Below are positions 36,339-45,463 of a stretch of 64,000 bases of DNA, piece by piece; the stretch's first letter is position 1, and the number at the start of each line of letters is the position of its first letter. Source of the stretch: Streptomyces mangrovisoli (GTDB lineage Bacteria; Actinomycetota; Actinomycetes; Streptomycetales; Streptomycetaceae); assembly GCF_000974985.2 (NCBI RefSeq), contig NZ_LAVA02000067.1:1-64000 (forward strand), read 5' to 3'. The notes beneath the pieces are model-generated. The model was not told the origin of the DNA and ran no database searches. It saw only the letters and a program-made list of their open reading frames with translations. The position numbers and the translations under genes are program-made.

Positions 36339-36526
36339 CCGGGACGGGCGTGCCTGTCCGACAACCCGGCGACGGGCGGCGCCCAGCCGGTGTCGTCTCG
36401 GTGCCGTCGTGGGGCGGGCGGCCGTTGCTGCCGTGACGCCTTGACGCGGACGATGCCGTGGCGCACGCGCAGCCGGGCGGGTCGCGGTTTCCGGCGGCTT
36501 CGTAACAGGGTCGGCCAGGTGGAGGC

Positions 36527-38008
36527 TCACCTGTCGGCCGCGGGGGCTCCGGGTGGTGTGAGTGTTTGCCGGCGGCGTTCGAACAGCTCGCTGTACGCGC
36601 CGAGTTCGGCTGGCCCGATGCTTCTGCGGTACTGGCCGGTGATTCCCTCAAGGGCGAGGTCTTCGCAGATCAGGGCGGCGTCGGGCGCTTCCGTCGCTTC
36701 ACGGTGCCTGGTCCACACGTCGTAGATGCGGAACTGCAGGAGGTAGCGGGCCAGCGTCTTGGCCTGGATGGGGTGCCCCGACCGGCTCAGCGTTCCGTGC
36801 GCGGCCAGGTGTGCCGCGAGGTCGCTGGGTGTGGGCTCTTGTCCGTGGCGCCGACGGTAGTCGGACCAGGCGAGGTAGTAGTGGTCGACCGCGGTGAGTC
36901 TGTTCCGGTGAGTGTTCCGGCCGTTGGCCGCGCGGTCCCGCCGGACGGAGTCTTTGGGCGCATCTTCCTCCCGGTGGGCCGTGCCCATCGCTGGGCTGGT
37001 GTCGCCGGGTACAGGAGCGGGAATGCGCCCTGCATTTGCTGATTCAGAGGCGGCGTCGGACATCGGCGCGGGGACGGGTTGCGGCGCTCCAGCGCTGTTC
37101 GCGGCTGCCGTGCGTCCCTGTTCTGGCGTATCCGTGAGGGGGATGCCGTAGCGGGCGAGCCGGAGCGGCATCAGGGACTCGACGGGTGCTTTGCGGCGCC
37201 AGGCGCGGCCGAAGTGGGAGTGCAGGCGCGCCTGGTAGACGAGACGTTCCTGCTCCAGTTTGATGACCTGTTCGTAGGAGCGCAGTTCCCACAGCTTCAT
37301 CCGGCGCCAGAGCAGGAAGGTGGGGATCGGGGAGAGCAGCCAGCGGGTGATCCGCACGCCCTCCATGTGCTTGTCGGCGGTGATGTCCGCGATCCGCCCG
37401 ATGGCGTGCCGGGCGGCCTCGACGGCGACGACGAACAGCATGGGGATCACCGCGTGCATGCCGACGCCGAGCGGGTCGGGCCAGGCGGCGGCGCCGTTGA
37501 AGGCGATCGTCGCCGCCGTGAGCACCCAGGCGGTCTGGCGCAGCAGGGGGAAGGGGATGCGGATCCAGGTCAGCAGCAGGTCGAGCGCGAGCAGCACACA
37601 GATGCCCGCGTCGATGCCGATCGGGAACACGTACGCGAAGTCCCCGAAGCCCTTCTTCAGGGCCAGTGCCCGGACGGCCGCGTACGACCCGGCGAAGCCG
37701 ATACCGGCCGTCACCGTCGTACCGGCCGTGATGAGTCCGACCAGGACGCGCTGTACGCGCCCGGCAGGCTTTCTGAAGTGCGGCTCCTGCGCCGCGACCG
37801 GCGTGGCCGGCCGGGTGTGTGCAGGGGGAAGAAGCCAGGCCGTCGGTGTCCCGGTCCGTGGGGCGGCCGTGGGTGACGTCGGAGCGGGAAGTGGTGCCGC
37901 TGCGTCCGGAGCGGGGGAGCGGGGACTCGCGGGAGGCTGGTGTTCCGGGGCGAACCGGGATGGCGCGTCGTGCGGCGGCGTACGACCGTTGACGCGCTGC
38001 GCGGTCAT
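36527..38008 (-). CDS. DUF2637 membrane protein (Spd-like)
   Basis: A 493-residue protein: Pro/Ala-rich N-terminal tail (about 85), a DUF2637 region with four membrane helices (VGLITAGTTVTAGIGFAGSY, YVFPIGIDAGICVLLALDLL, AVIPMLFVVAVEAARHAIGR), then a soluble C-terminal part with a helix-turn-helix-like TPSDLAAHLAAHG. DUF2637 proteins accompany Streptomyces conjugative plasmids and are likened to Spd spreading proteins. Its ATG overlaps the stop of the BTAD gene (ATGA), so it is the last gene of the conjugation operon. Confidence 0.75.
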   Translation of the reverse strand: MTAQRVNGRTPPHDAPSRFAPEHQPPASPRSPAPDAAAPLPAPTSPTAAPRTGTPTAWLLPPAHTRPATPVAAQEPHFRKPAGRVQRVLVGLITAGTTVTAGIGFAGSYAAVRALALKKGFGDFAYVFPIGIDAGICVLLALDLLLTWIRIPFPLLRQTAWVLTAATIAFNGAAAWPDPLGVGMHAVIPMLFVVAVEAARHAIGRIADITADKHMEGVRITRWLLSPIPTFLLWRRMKLWELRSYEQVIKLEQERLVYQARLHSHFGRAWRRKAPVESLMPLRLARYGIPLTDTPEQGRTAAANSAGAPQPVPAPMSDAASESANAGRIPAPVPGDTSPAMGTAHREEDAPKDSVRRDRAANGRNTHRNRLTAVDHYYLAWSDYRRRHGQEPTPSDLAAHLAAHGTLSRSGHPIQAKTLARYLLQFRIYDVWTRHREATEAPDAALICEDLALEGITGQYRRSIGPAELGAYSELFERRRQTLTPPGAPAADR

Positions 38009-40527
38009 CGGTCCCCTCCCTGTCCGGAGGCGGAGCCGGAGAGGAGGTGGTGGATGAGGTCTTCGGTCTCCTTCTCGAGGGCGACGCCGAGGGTGCGGCT
38101 GACGTCGTGGACGCGGGTGACGGCTGCGTGCACGCCGGAGCGGTTGCCGGACATCGCCTCGATGTTCATCCAGGCCCGGTAGAGGACTTCGGCTCCTGCG
38201 TCTGCCTCCAGACCGATGGTGATGGCCTGGCGGGCGGCGGTGAGGTCGAGGTGGCGGCCGGGCTGGATGCGCAGCGCGGCGACGGTGTGGGCGGTGTAGA
38301 CGATCTGGGTGACCATGTCCTGCTGGAGGGGTTCGGCCCAGGGCAGGGGCCGGTTCCCGAAAGGGCGGCCGCGCACGAGCTGCAGGGCCTGCTCCAGTGG
38401 GGCCAGCCCGTCGGTGCCTTGGGTGAGTGCGGTGCGGGTGAGGTGCTGGAAGGCGGTCCAGTCGCAGCGGATGCCGGGGTGCAGGCGGTAGGCGTCCTCC
38501 GTGCGGCCGCGGCGGGGGACGTAGGGGTTGCCGTCCGCGTCGTTGCCGAGGGCGCGGCGGAGTTGGTGCAGGCGGGCGTAGAGGGTGTTGGGGGTCCACG
38601 GGGTGTGAGGGTCCATGTCCGTGCAGACGGCGTCGGTGGTACGGCCGGGCCGGAAGTAGAGCAGAGCGGCCAGTTGCGCGGTGCGGGGCCCGTGACCGGT
38701 GGAGGCGATCCCGTCGACCTCGACCGCGCCCAACACTCGGATCTGCGGCGCCTGTGGGCGGTTGCCGGCGTCAGCTGCATCGGGTGGTACGACCGCACCG
38801 GCTGGTTCTGGTCCCAGTGTGAGCGAGGCCGGGGGGCGGGGGACGGCCGCGGGGAGCGCAGGAGAGGGGACGTCGGTTGCTTCGCTGGATGTCCTGTCGT
38901 AGCGCGGTGCAGGCGTTTCGGCATGTTCCGGCGGTTCGCAGGGGGCGTCTCCGGGCGGAGTCCGAGGCCGGGTGTCGGCACTGCTGCTCTCTTCACGCCT
39001 ACCGGTCCCGGGTGGCTGCGCGAGGGCCGAGATGATCTGCCGGTAGGCCGTCTCGTCGAGTCGCTGCAGGATGATCGGGCCGGTGTCGGCGTCGAGGTGT
39101 TGCGGGCCGTGGTCGCCGGCGTCGAGGACCGGCGCGTGGGGGAGGTGCGCGATGGCCTTCTGCGCGGGTGCGACGACGGTCAGGGATGTGGGGCCGTCCT
39201 GGGCGAGGAGGGCGGCGAGGTGGCGTGCGGTGTCATTGTCGAGGGGCTGGGCGGACAGCAGCAGGCACGGGTTCTGGGGGGTGTCGGGGTGCTGGTGGGC
39301 TTCCAGCAGCCGTTCGCCCAGCTCGCGCAGTGCTTGCGTCGTGTCGGCCACCGGGTGGATGCGGCGGCCGGGGAACAAGGCGGGGAGGTCCTGCCCGAAG
39401 GCGACGGTGAACAGCGCCGCGCCTCCCGCCCAGGGTGCGAGGGCCAATTCGAGGGCGAGTGCGGCACATATCTGTGTGACATCGCCTGCCGGGCCGTCGA
39501 GGAGGAGCACGGGGTGGCGGTTGAGGTCGACGAGGATCAGGCCACCCCCGCCCGGGGTGGTGCCCAGGGTGGCCAGGGCCGGGTAGGGGGCGGGTGTGTG
39601 CCGGGCCTGCTCGGGGGTGAGGAGCTCGGGCTTGTCCGGCAGCAGCCACCAGCCGTCGGCGCCGCGGGTGAACGGGGCGATCGGGCGCAGGAGTTGGTCG
39701 TGGGGGAGCACCTCCGTGGTGTGCGGGGTGAGGCGGGCTGCGCGCAGGGCCGGGATCCAGCCGCTGCTGTCGTGGCCGCTGTGGTGGGCGAGGGTGCGCA
39801 GTGCGAGGTCGAGGCGTCGCAGGTTCTCCGGTACGGCTTCGTCCGTGCGGCCGGGTGCCGCTTGGGCGGAGGGAGTCTCGTGTGTGGGGGAGGCGTGGTG
39901 CCGGCGCAGGAGGCGGGCCAGGGCCAGCAGACAGAGGAGGGCGGTGGTCAGGAAGCCTGCTGCTGCCAGGAGGGGGCGTGCCGTCCACCGGTGTGCCGTG
40001 GTGTGCAGGGCGGGCGCGTGGGACGTACCCGGGGCGGGCGAGGCCGTGTGGGGGACGGCTGGAACGAAGGCGCTGGCGCTCGGCGTTGCGGTCGGGGACT
40101 GGCTCGCGTCGGGGTTGCTGGTGTGGCTGCTTGGTGCGGTGGCCGACGCGGACGGGTCGGCGGTGGTGGTGGATGGTGTCGTGCGCGTGGCTGTGCTCGG
40201 TGCGCTGCCGGCGTCTGGAGCGCTGTGGCTGCTGTGCTGCTTGCTGGTGGCGGGGCTGCGGGTGGTCAGGTCCTGCACGGCTTGGCGCAGAACGGTGGTG
40301 GGGGTGGTGAGCGGGAGGATTCTGGGTGCGGCGAGCGTCGCATCGCCGCGTGAGGCCAGGAGTTGCTGCGTGTTGTCGGCGGGGGTTGGGGTGTGTCGGC
40401 CGGTGTCGGGGTGGGTGATGGCGAGGGTGAGGGTGAGGGCCCCGGCGAGGACGGCGGGTATGGCGGTGCGGCGGCCGGGCGCGGTGGTGTGGTGGGTGTG
40501 TGGGGTGGTGGGCATGGGGGCGTTCAC
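38005..40527 (-). CDS. membrane-anchored BTAD-domain regulator
   Basis: An 840-residue protein with an N-terminal membrane helix (AIPAVLAGALTLTLAITH), a 130-residue Ser/Thr/Ala/Pro linker, a second helix (LLAAAGFLTTALLCLLALARLL), a 330-residue domain without recognised motif, and a C-terminal winged helix plus bacterial transcriptional activator domain (IRVLGAVEVDG, LYARLHQLRRALG, RCDWTAFQHL; about 590-830). The layout resembles LysM-BTAD proteins of actinobacterial conjugative elements, but no LysM is visible. It could sense envelope or mating signals and control transfer genes. The GTG start overlaps the previous stop. Confidence 0.75.
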   Translation of the reverse strand: MNAPMPTTPHTHHTTAPGRRTAIPAVLAGALTLTLAITHPDTGRHTPTPADNTQQLLASRGDATLAAPRILPLTTPTTVLRQAVQDLTTRSPATSKQHSSHSAPDAGSAPSTATRTTPSTTTADPSASATAPSSHTSNPDASQSPTATPSASAFVPAVPHTASPAPGTSHAPALHTTAHRWTARPLLAAAGFLTTALLCLLALARLLRRHHASPTHETPSAQAAPGRTDEAVPENLRRLDLALRTLAHHSGHDSSGWIPALRAARLTPHTTEVLPHDQLLRPIAPFTRGADGWWLLPDKPELLTPEQARHTPAPYPALATLGTTPGGGGLILVDLNRHPVLLLDGPAGDVTQICAALALELALAPWAGGAALFTVAFGQDLPALFPGRRIHPVADTTQALRELGERLLEAHQHPDTPQNPCLLLSAQPLDNDTARHLAALLAQDGPTSLTVVAPAQKAIAHLPHAPVLDAGDHGPQHLDADTGPIILQRLDETAYRQIISALAQPPGTGRREESSSADTRPRTPPGDAPCEPPEHAETPAPRYDRTSSEATDVPSPALPAAVPRPPASLTLGPEPAGAVVPPDAADAGNRPQAPQIRVLGAVEVDGIASTGHGPRTAQLAALLYFRPGRTTDAVCTDMDPHTPWTPNTLYARLHQLRRALGNDADGNPYVPRRGRTEDAYRLHPGIRCDWTAFQHLTRTALTQGTDGLAPLEQALQLVRGRPFGNRPLPWAEPLQQDMVTQIVYTAHTVAALRIQPGRHLDLTAARQAITIGLEADAGAEVLYRAWMNIEAMSGNRSGVHAAVTRVHDVSRTLGVALEKETEDLIHHLLSGSASGQGGDR

Positions 40528-41093
40528 CGGGTGAGGGTGAGGGTGGCGGTGTCGAACAGGGGGAGTTCGAGGTCGAGGTAGGTGGTGGTGGCCGGTGGTG
40601 CGGGGAACTGCAGGAAGATGCGGACGCTCTCACCGGCTTTGAGGGTGCTGAGGCCGGTGGTGGTCAGGGGCTGGTTGTCGGTGTCGCGCAGGACGTAGTA
40701 GCGCTTGCCGGCGGTGAAGTCGACGAGGGTGGCTCCGGCGAGCGAGGGGCCGGTTTTGAGGATGGCGGTCTCGTTGCCGCGCAGTTCGGCGGGGACGACG
40801 GCGAGTTGGCGGCCGGTGTTGGCCAGGGTGCCGCGCAGGGTGAGGACTCCGGCCGCGGCGCGGCGGGCGGAGGTGATGGTGAGGGCGAGGTGGTTCTGTC
40901 CGTGGAGGGTGACTGGAGGCGCGCTGGCGGGGGTGCGGGAGGGGGTGGGGCTGGTGTCGGCGGCCGAGGCGGCGAGCGGGCTGGGGTGGTCGGCGTGGAG
41001 GGCGAGGTAGCCGGCGGCTGCCAGGGCGAGGACGGCGGCCAGGGTCAGGGCGGTCAGCCGGACGGGTAAAGCGCGCAGTGAGCGAGAGGTCAT
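40524..41093 (-). CDS. membrane-anchored extracytoplasmic protein
   Basis: A 189-residue protein with an uncleaved or cleaved N-terminal signal helix (LTALTLAAVLALAAAGYLAL), a Ser/Pro/Thr linker and an Ig-like beta domain (LTITSARRAAAGVLTLRGTL, GKRYYVLRD). DUF4352-type stalk proteins look similar. It overlaps the BTAD gene by 4 nt. It may be a surface component of the transfer apparatus or the sensor partner of the BTAD protein. Confidence 0.65.
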   Translation of the reverse strand: MTSRSLRALPVRLTALTLAAVLALAAAGYLALHADHPSPLAASAADTSPTPSRTPASAPPVTLHGQNHLALTITSARRAAAGVLTLRGTLANTGRQLAVVPAELRGNETAILKTGPSLAGATLVDFTAGKRYYVLRDTDNQPLTTTGLSTLKAGESVRIFLQFPAPPATTTYLDLELPLFDTATLTLTR

Positions 41094-41279
41094 GAGTACG
41101 CGTTCCTTCCTGTGGTTCGGCCGTGTACGCGGGTGCAGGTGGCGTGGGACGTGGGCAGGCCGAAGGGGCCTGGTGGCCTGGTGGCCGGGACGAGAACGGG
41201 GTGGGTGCAGGGTGGGGCGAAGCCGGGTGGCGCGGCCCGCGCGCTCGGCCGCGAACGGTGGAGGCGGTGCGGGCCGGGT

Positions 41280-41510
41280 CTACCGCTCGGGGGTGGGGTG
41301 GGGCCAGACGGTGATGGTGTCGCCGTCGAGGGTGACGTGCCGGTCGGGGAAGTGGCGGCGGACCTGGGTGAGGTCGTCGGGGGTGAAGTCGCCGGTTGCG
41401 GTTGCGACCCAGGCGTCGCCGATCCGGCTCAGGTCTCGTGTGTCCGCGGGCCAGACGACGGTGCCGGCTAAGTCTTCCTCGGCGCGAACCTCGTTCCCTC
41501 TGTGGGGCAT
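41280..41510 (-). CDS. small hypothetical protein of the conjugation operon
   Basis: A 76-residue acidic protein (AGTVVWPADTRDLSRIG, TPDDLTQVRRHFPDRHV). No family recognised. It is in line with the operon, with 168 nt to the replication-relaxation gene upstream and 186 nt of apparently non-coding DNA downstream. Moderate support from codon use only. Confidence 0.5.
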   Translation of the reverse strand: MPHRGNEVRAEEDLAGTVVWPADTRDLSRIGDAWVATATGDFTPDDLTQVRRHFPDRHVTLDGDTITVWPHPTPER

Positions 41511-41678
41511 TGCTCTTCTCCTTCACGTGTGGTGTGCAAGGTGTGAGCTGCGAGTTTGTGCGGTGCCGTGCTGTTGTCATGTAACGCTAAATGTTCGCGC
41601 GAGCAAATATCAAGGGGGTTTTGGTGGCAGTCACAGAACTGCGACAAACGCCGCCCGTGTCCCGGGACCGCGCCGGCG

Positions 41679-42839
41679 TCACAGGTGTGTCCACGGCCGT
41701 GGGCCGCCCCCGGTGAGCGGTGTCCATATCGCGGCGCTCGGCCCGTGTTCCTCGAGGTCCTCCAGTACGGCCGCACCGAGCGGAACCTCCTCGGCGAGGC
41801 CGGAGATGTCGGGATGCTCGGCGGCCGTCGCCTGGAGGTCTTCGATGCGGTGGGCCAGTTCCGGGCGGCCGGCACCGGTCAGCACGAACAGCACCGCCGG
41901 GAACAGGGAGTACCCGCGCGACCATGCCGGCCTCCCGTGCGGGGTCCCCGGCTGGGCGGGCCGATGACGGCCGACGGCCGAGGCCGCGGCGTGCAGGCGG
42001 GCGTGGGTGACGAGCCTGGCCGTCAGGCGCTGGCTGCTCATTGTGGTCCGGTCGACCTCGACGAGCGCGCGCAGCGGCGTGCGCGTGCCCGCGGTGACGC
42101 GGGTGTAGTGCAACAGCGCGTCGGACACGACGAGTTCCCCCGTGCAGCCGCCCACTGCATGGACGGCCTCCGGGATCCAGTCCAGGAAGCCGTGTTCGTC
42201 GCCGCGCCGGCGGGCATCGGCGGCGAACGCCAGGTGTGCCCGCACCACCGTCAGCGTGTGAGCCGACTTCAAGGAGGCCTCGTCGGCCGAGGCGACGGGG
42301 CGGGCGGGGCGGCCGCGCAGTTCGGGGAAGCCGTTGGCGATCCGGGCGCCGTCGGCCGTGAGGAACCAGGCCCGAGCCCGATGGGACTGCGGCAGGACCA
42401 CGAAGTCGACGAGACCCCGCTCGTGCAGCACGGTCAGCGGGTTGGACACGGTGCGCCGGGTGGCGCCGGGGCGCAGCATGGCATGCAGCTGGGTCAGGGT
42501 CGCCATGCGGTGCTGCGCGAGCGCCGCCACCAGCTGGTGGGGCAGCCACTCGCTGCGCCGCGGCAGCCCCCGCACGGGCGGCCGGGGCCCCTGCGTGAAC
42601 GTGCGTGGGTTCTGCGCGGATGCCGTCCCGCGGCCCGGCTCGGACGCGCCCGTGACGGAGGCCGGTTCTGCGAAGCGGCGCCGGGACGCGGGTCGCGGCG
42701 CCGACGGCGCGAACCCGGCGGGCACGGGCGGTGCGTGGGGACCGCGCACGGGCTCGGTCCCGGCTGCGGGGGCGGGCGTGTGGGAGGGCTCCGCAGCAGG
42801 TGAGGGCCCGGAGCGGTGCGGGTGCGGGGTGGCGGTCAC
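41679..42839 (-). CDS. replication-relaxation family protein
   Basis: A 386-residue protein of the Replic_Relax family (PF13814), thought to act at replication or transfer origins of actinobacterial elements. After a disordered Pro/Ala-rich stretch of about 95 residues comes a winged helix (LVAALAQHRMATLTQLHAML, ATRRTVSNPLTVLHERGLVD), then an alpha/beta domain (HTLTVVRAHLAFAADAR, DALLHYTRV, ALVEVDRTTMSSQ). The GTG at 42839 overlaps the stop of the coupling ATPase by 4 nt. It may be the relaxase-associated or origin-recognition component; no classical MOB relaxase is present. Confidence 0.82.
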   Translation of the reverse strand: MTATPHPHRSGPSPAAEPSHTPAPAAGTEPVRGPHAPPVPAGFAPSAPRPASRRRFAEPASVTGASEPGRGTASAQNPRTFTQGPRPPVRGLPRRSEWLPHQLVAALAQHRMATLTQLHAMLRPGATRRTVSNPLTVLHERGLVDFVVLPQSHRARAWFLTADGARIANGFPELRGRPARPVASADEASLKSAHTLTVVRAHLAFAADARRRGDEHGFLDWIPEAVHAVGGCTGELVVSDALLHYTRVTAGTRTPLRALVEVDRTTMSSQRLTARLVTHARLHAAASAVGRHRPAQPGTPHGRPAWSRGYSLFPAVLFVLTGAGRPELAHRIEDLQATAAEHPDISGLAEEVPLGAAVLEDLEEHGPSAAIWTPLTGGGPRPWTHL

Positions 42840-45463
42840 GTGTACCTCTCTTTCTTGGGCGGGGGCACGTTTTCCTGCGTGGAGGCGTGCTCGGTGAGGA
42901 AGGCGAGCACATCCCTTCCGTGGAGTGCGGCGTGGGCGGAGAGCTCGTGAAGCGGCCTGCAGCCGGCCCGCTGCTGCGCGGCGCTCTCCAGCGCGGCCGC
43001 GCGGCGGGGCCGGGCGAGGTCGGCGAACACGTCGTCGAGGTGGGGGCCGGTGATGCGGACGGGGCCGACGCGGCCGCCGTGGACGGTGAGGGTCATGTAG
43101 TGCTGGTAGCGCTCCAGGGCGGCGACCTCGGCCGGGCTGGGACGGCCGCCCCATTCCGCGGTGAGCGCCGCGATCGCGCTCACCGAGCCGGACGTGGAGG
43201 CGAGGGTGGAGGCGTTCTGGGTGAGGGATGCCTGCACGGGGGCGGGCAGGCGGCTGAGCAGCTGGGTCAGGCCGTGGACGGTGACCCGGTACTTGCGCAG
43301 GTCCTCGAACATGGCGGCGATCGTCTCCGGGGCCGCTCCGGTCAATGTGATGAGTTCGTCGAAGTACAGGCGGAACAGGCGGCGTTGCGCGAGGGGGACG
43401 GCGCGGCGTGCGCGCGCAGCGCGCAGCAGGTCGCGGGTGAGCAGTGCGGTCAGCAGCCGGTCGGTGGGGCCGTGTCCTCCCGGGCACACCCAGACGATCA
43501 TTCCGTGGTCCATGGCGGCCCGGCTGTCGTAGTGGCCGACGGGCTGCCCGAGGAAGGCGTGGGTCACGGGATGGGCGGCCAGCCGGGCCAGCGGGTTGAG
43601 GACCACGGTGAACGCGTCGTCGGGCAGGCGGGGGAACACGGCCTGCCACCAGGCGCGGACGTCGTCGTCCAGCCGGTCCGCCGCCACGGTCAGGGCCGTG
43701 GCGCGAAAGGCCGTGTCGGTGAGCAGGGCCCGGATCTGGAACACGGTGGCCTGCGCGTCGCGGCGGTCTGCCGTACAGGCGGCCTGGTTGACGGCGGTCA
43801 GCACGGTCAGGCAGGCGGTCAGGATGGTCTGGGCCCTGGGTGCGGTTGCGTCGTCCCAGCCCAGGACGGTCGCGAACGCGTCGGCGACGGCCTCGACGAC
43901 CTCGTGCGCGGCCTGTCCGTCCTGCATCGCGAGCGGATTCCACGCGCTGACCGAAGGCGTCGGCCCGATCGCGCCGAGGTCGATGAGGGCGATGCGGGCG
44001 GCGATGTGGTCGTGGGCGAGAAACGGCAGAGCGCGCGGCCAGGAGTCGCGGTGCGGGTCCATGAACAGCAGGCCGCCGCCGGCGTGGGCCCAGCCGATCG
44101 CCTGGGCCAGGGCCCGTTCGGTCTTGCCGCCGCCGGCCCGGCCCACCCCGACCTCGAACAGGGTCTCGTCGGCGTAGGTGGCCACCAGCCGCCGGCGCCC
44201 GTCGGGACCCTGGTAGTGACCCTGCAGGAGGAGTTCGGGGTTGCCGAGGTCGAAGGTCGGCAGGTCCGTGGGCAGCAGCGGCAGCCGGCAGTGCACCGTG
44301 GGGGGCTTGAGCAGCCCGGTCAGTTCGTCCAGCCGGACCCAGTTCGCGCGCGGCGGCCTCAGCCAGCCGTACTGCCACCGCCGATCGAAACCGCGCCGGC
44401 CGGGCCACCGATCGGCCCCGGCCCGCCACGGGCCCAGCCGCCATCCGCGCATCGCCCACCGCGAGGAGCCGCCGAACACGTCCAGCGCCGCCTGGACCTG
44501 CGCCAGCCGGGCGAACGCGCGGCCCTCCACGTCGGAGGCGCACAGCACCAGCAACTGCACGCGGACCAGATGCTCGTCCCCGGAGAGTTTGCCCAGGGCC
44601 TCCTGCGGGTCGATCCGGCGCGGCACCGGCGGCATCACCAGCCGCCGTCCCGCGCCGGTGTCGCCTTTGCCCGCGAGCAACTGCCGTACCTGCCACAACA
44701 GTGAGTCCTCGACACGGGCCGCGTCGCGGCGCAGCCAGCGTGCGGCCCGCTCGGCCTCCTTGCGTTCCTGGCGCCGGGCGGCGGCCAGCAGTTCCAGCCG
44801 CCGTGTGCGCAGCGCCCACTTCGGGGCGCGCTGGATGTCCAGGCGGATCTCCGCGAGGTCTCCGAGCCCGGCGCGCAGGTCGGCCACGGCGTCGACGAGG
44901 GGCTGCAGGGGGTCGGGTGCGAGCGGCACCTCCCGCAGCGGGCCGGTGGGGCGGCCGCGCAGGACGAACTCCGCGCGCACGGTGTGGCGGCGCGCCGCGT
45001 CCTTGATCGGGACGGCGGGACGGGCGGTGACGTGCGGCCCGAACGGCGTGATCGCCAGCAGGCGTTGGGCGCCGGCCGGTCCTTCGATCCGGTAGCGCAG
45101 CGGGCTCGTGCCGTCCGCACGCAGCCGGATGCGCACCGCCTTGGAGCGGCGCGGTGCCCACCAGGGCATGCTGGTCGAGGCCCGCGCCAGCTGCACACCG
45201 TGCCGGAAGATCTCCTCCAGGCTCGGCTCGAACAGCCGGCCGGCCACCACCTCCAGCGCCGTCCGCTGCGCCGACGCCCGCACCGCCAGCCGGCTCGCCA
45301 CCATCTCGCCCGCGCCCCACAGCGCGCCGACCACCGTCACGAGCACGTACCAGTGCCCGCCCAGCCACACACCACCCGACCACATGCGCGCGACGAGCGC
45401 GGGCAGCAGCGCGGCCGTCGCCAGCACCGTACCGCTCACCGCCGTGCCGGTCGGGGTGTCCAC
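42836..45463 (-). CDS. VirD4/TraG-like coupling ATPase
   Basis: An 875-residue conjugation ATPase. Two N-terminal membrane helices (about 5-55), a long linker, then the motor domain with Walker A GVGRAGGGKT (about 437-446), LLFMDPHRD, and Walker B LYFDEL (about 700) followed by the TraG-like FEDLRKYRVTVHGLTQLLSR. It would bring DNA or protein substrate to the channel. It overlaps its neighbours by 28 and 4 nt. Actinobacterial TraB/FtsK-type double-strand DNA translocase features are not seen, so single-strand, relaxase-type transfer is suggested. Confidence 0.82.
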   Translation of the reverse strand: MDTPTGTAVSGTVLATAALLPALVARMWSGGVWLGGHWYVLVTVVGALWGAGEMVASRLAVRASAQRTALEVVAGRLFEPSLEEIFRHGVQLARASTSMPWWAPRRSKAVRIRLRADGTSPLRYRIEGPAGAQRLLAITPFGPHVTARPAVPIKDAARRHTVRAEFVLRGRPTGPLREVPLAPDPLQPLVDAVADLRAGLGDLAEIRLDIQRAPKWALRTRRLELLAAARRQERKEAERAARWLRRDAARVEDSLLWQVRQLLAGKGDTGAGRRLVMPPVPRRIDPQEALGKLSGDEHLVRVQLLVLCASDVEGRAFARLAQVQAALDVFGGSSRWAMRGWRLGPWRAGADRWPGRRGFDRRWQYGWLRPPRANWVRLDELTGLLKPPTVHCRLPLLPTDLPTFDLGNPELLLQGHYQGPDGRRRLVATYADETLFEVGVGRAGGGKTERALAQAIGWAHAGGGLLFMDPHRDSWPRALPFLAHDHIAARIALIDLGAIGPTPSVSAWNPLAMQDGQAAHEVVEAVADAFATVLGWDDATAPRAQTILTACLTVLTAVNQAACTADRRDAQATVFQIRALLTDTAFRATALTVAADRLDDDVRAWWQAVFPRLPDDAFTVVLNPLARLAAHPVTHAFLGQPVGHYDSRAAMDHGMIVWVCPGGHGPTDRLLTALLTRDLLRAARARRAVPLAQRRLFRLYFDELITLTGAAPETIAAMFEDLRKYRVTVHGLTQLLSRLPAPVQASLTQNASTLASTSGSVSAIAALTAEWGGRPSPAEVAALERYQHYMTLTVHGGRVGPVRITGPHLDDVFADLARPRRAAALESAAQQRAGCRPLHELSAHAALHGRDVLAFLTEHASTQENVPPPKKERYT

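Noticed and set aside
36339..36526. Left attachment site of an integrative element
   Set aside because: No copy of the tRNA-like 3' end and no integrase gene could be seen here or elsewhere in the window.
41620..41716. Short plus-strand frame after an AT-rich patch (starts AVTELRQTPP)
   Set aside because: Only 31 codons, no relation to a known family, and within the operon on the other strand.
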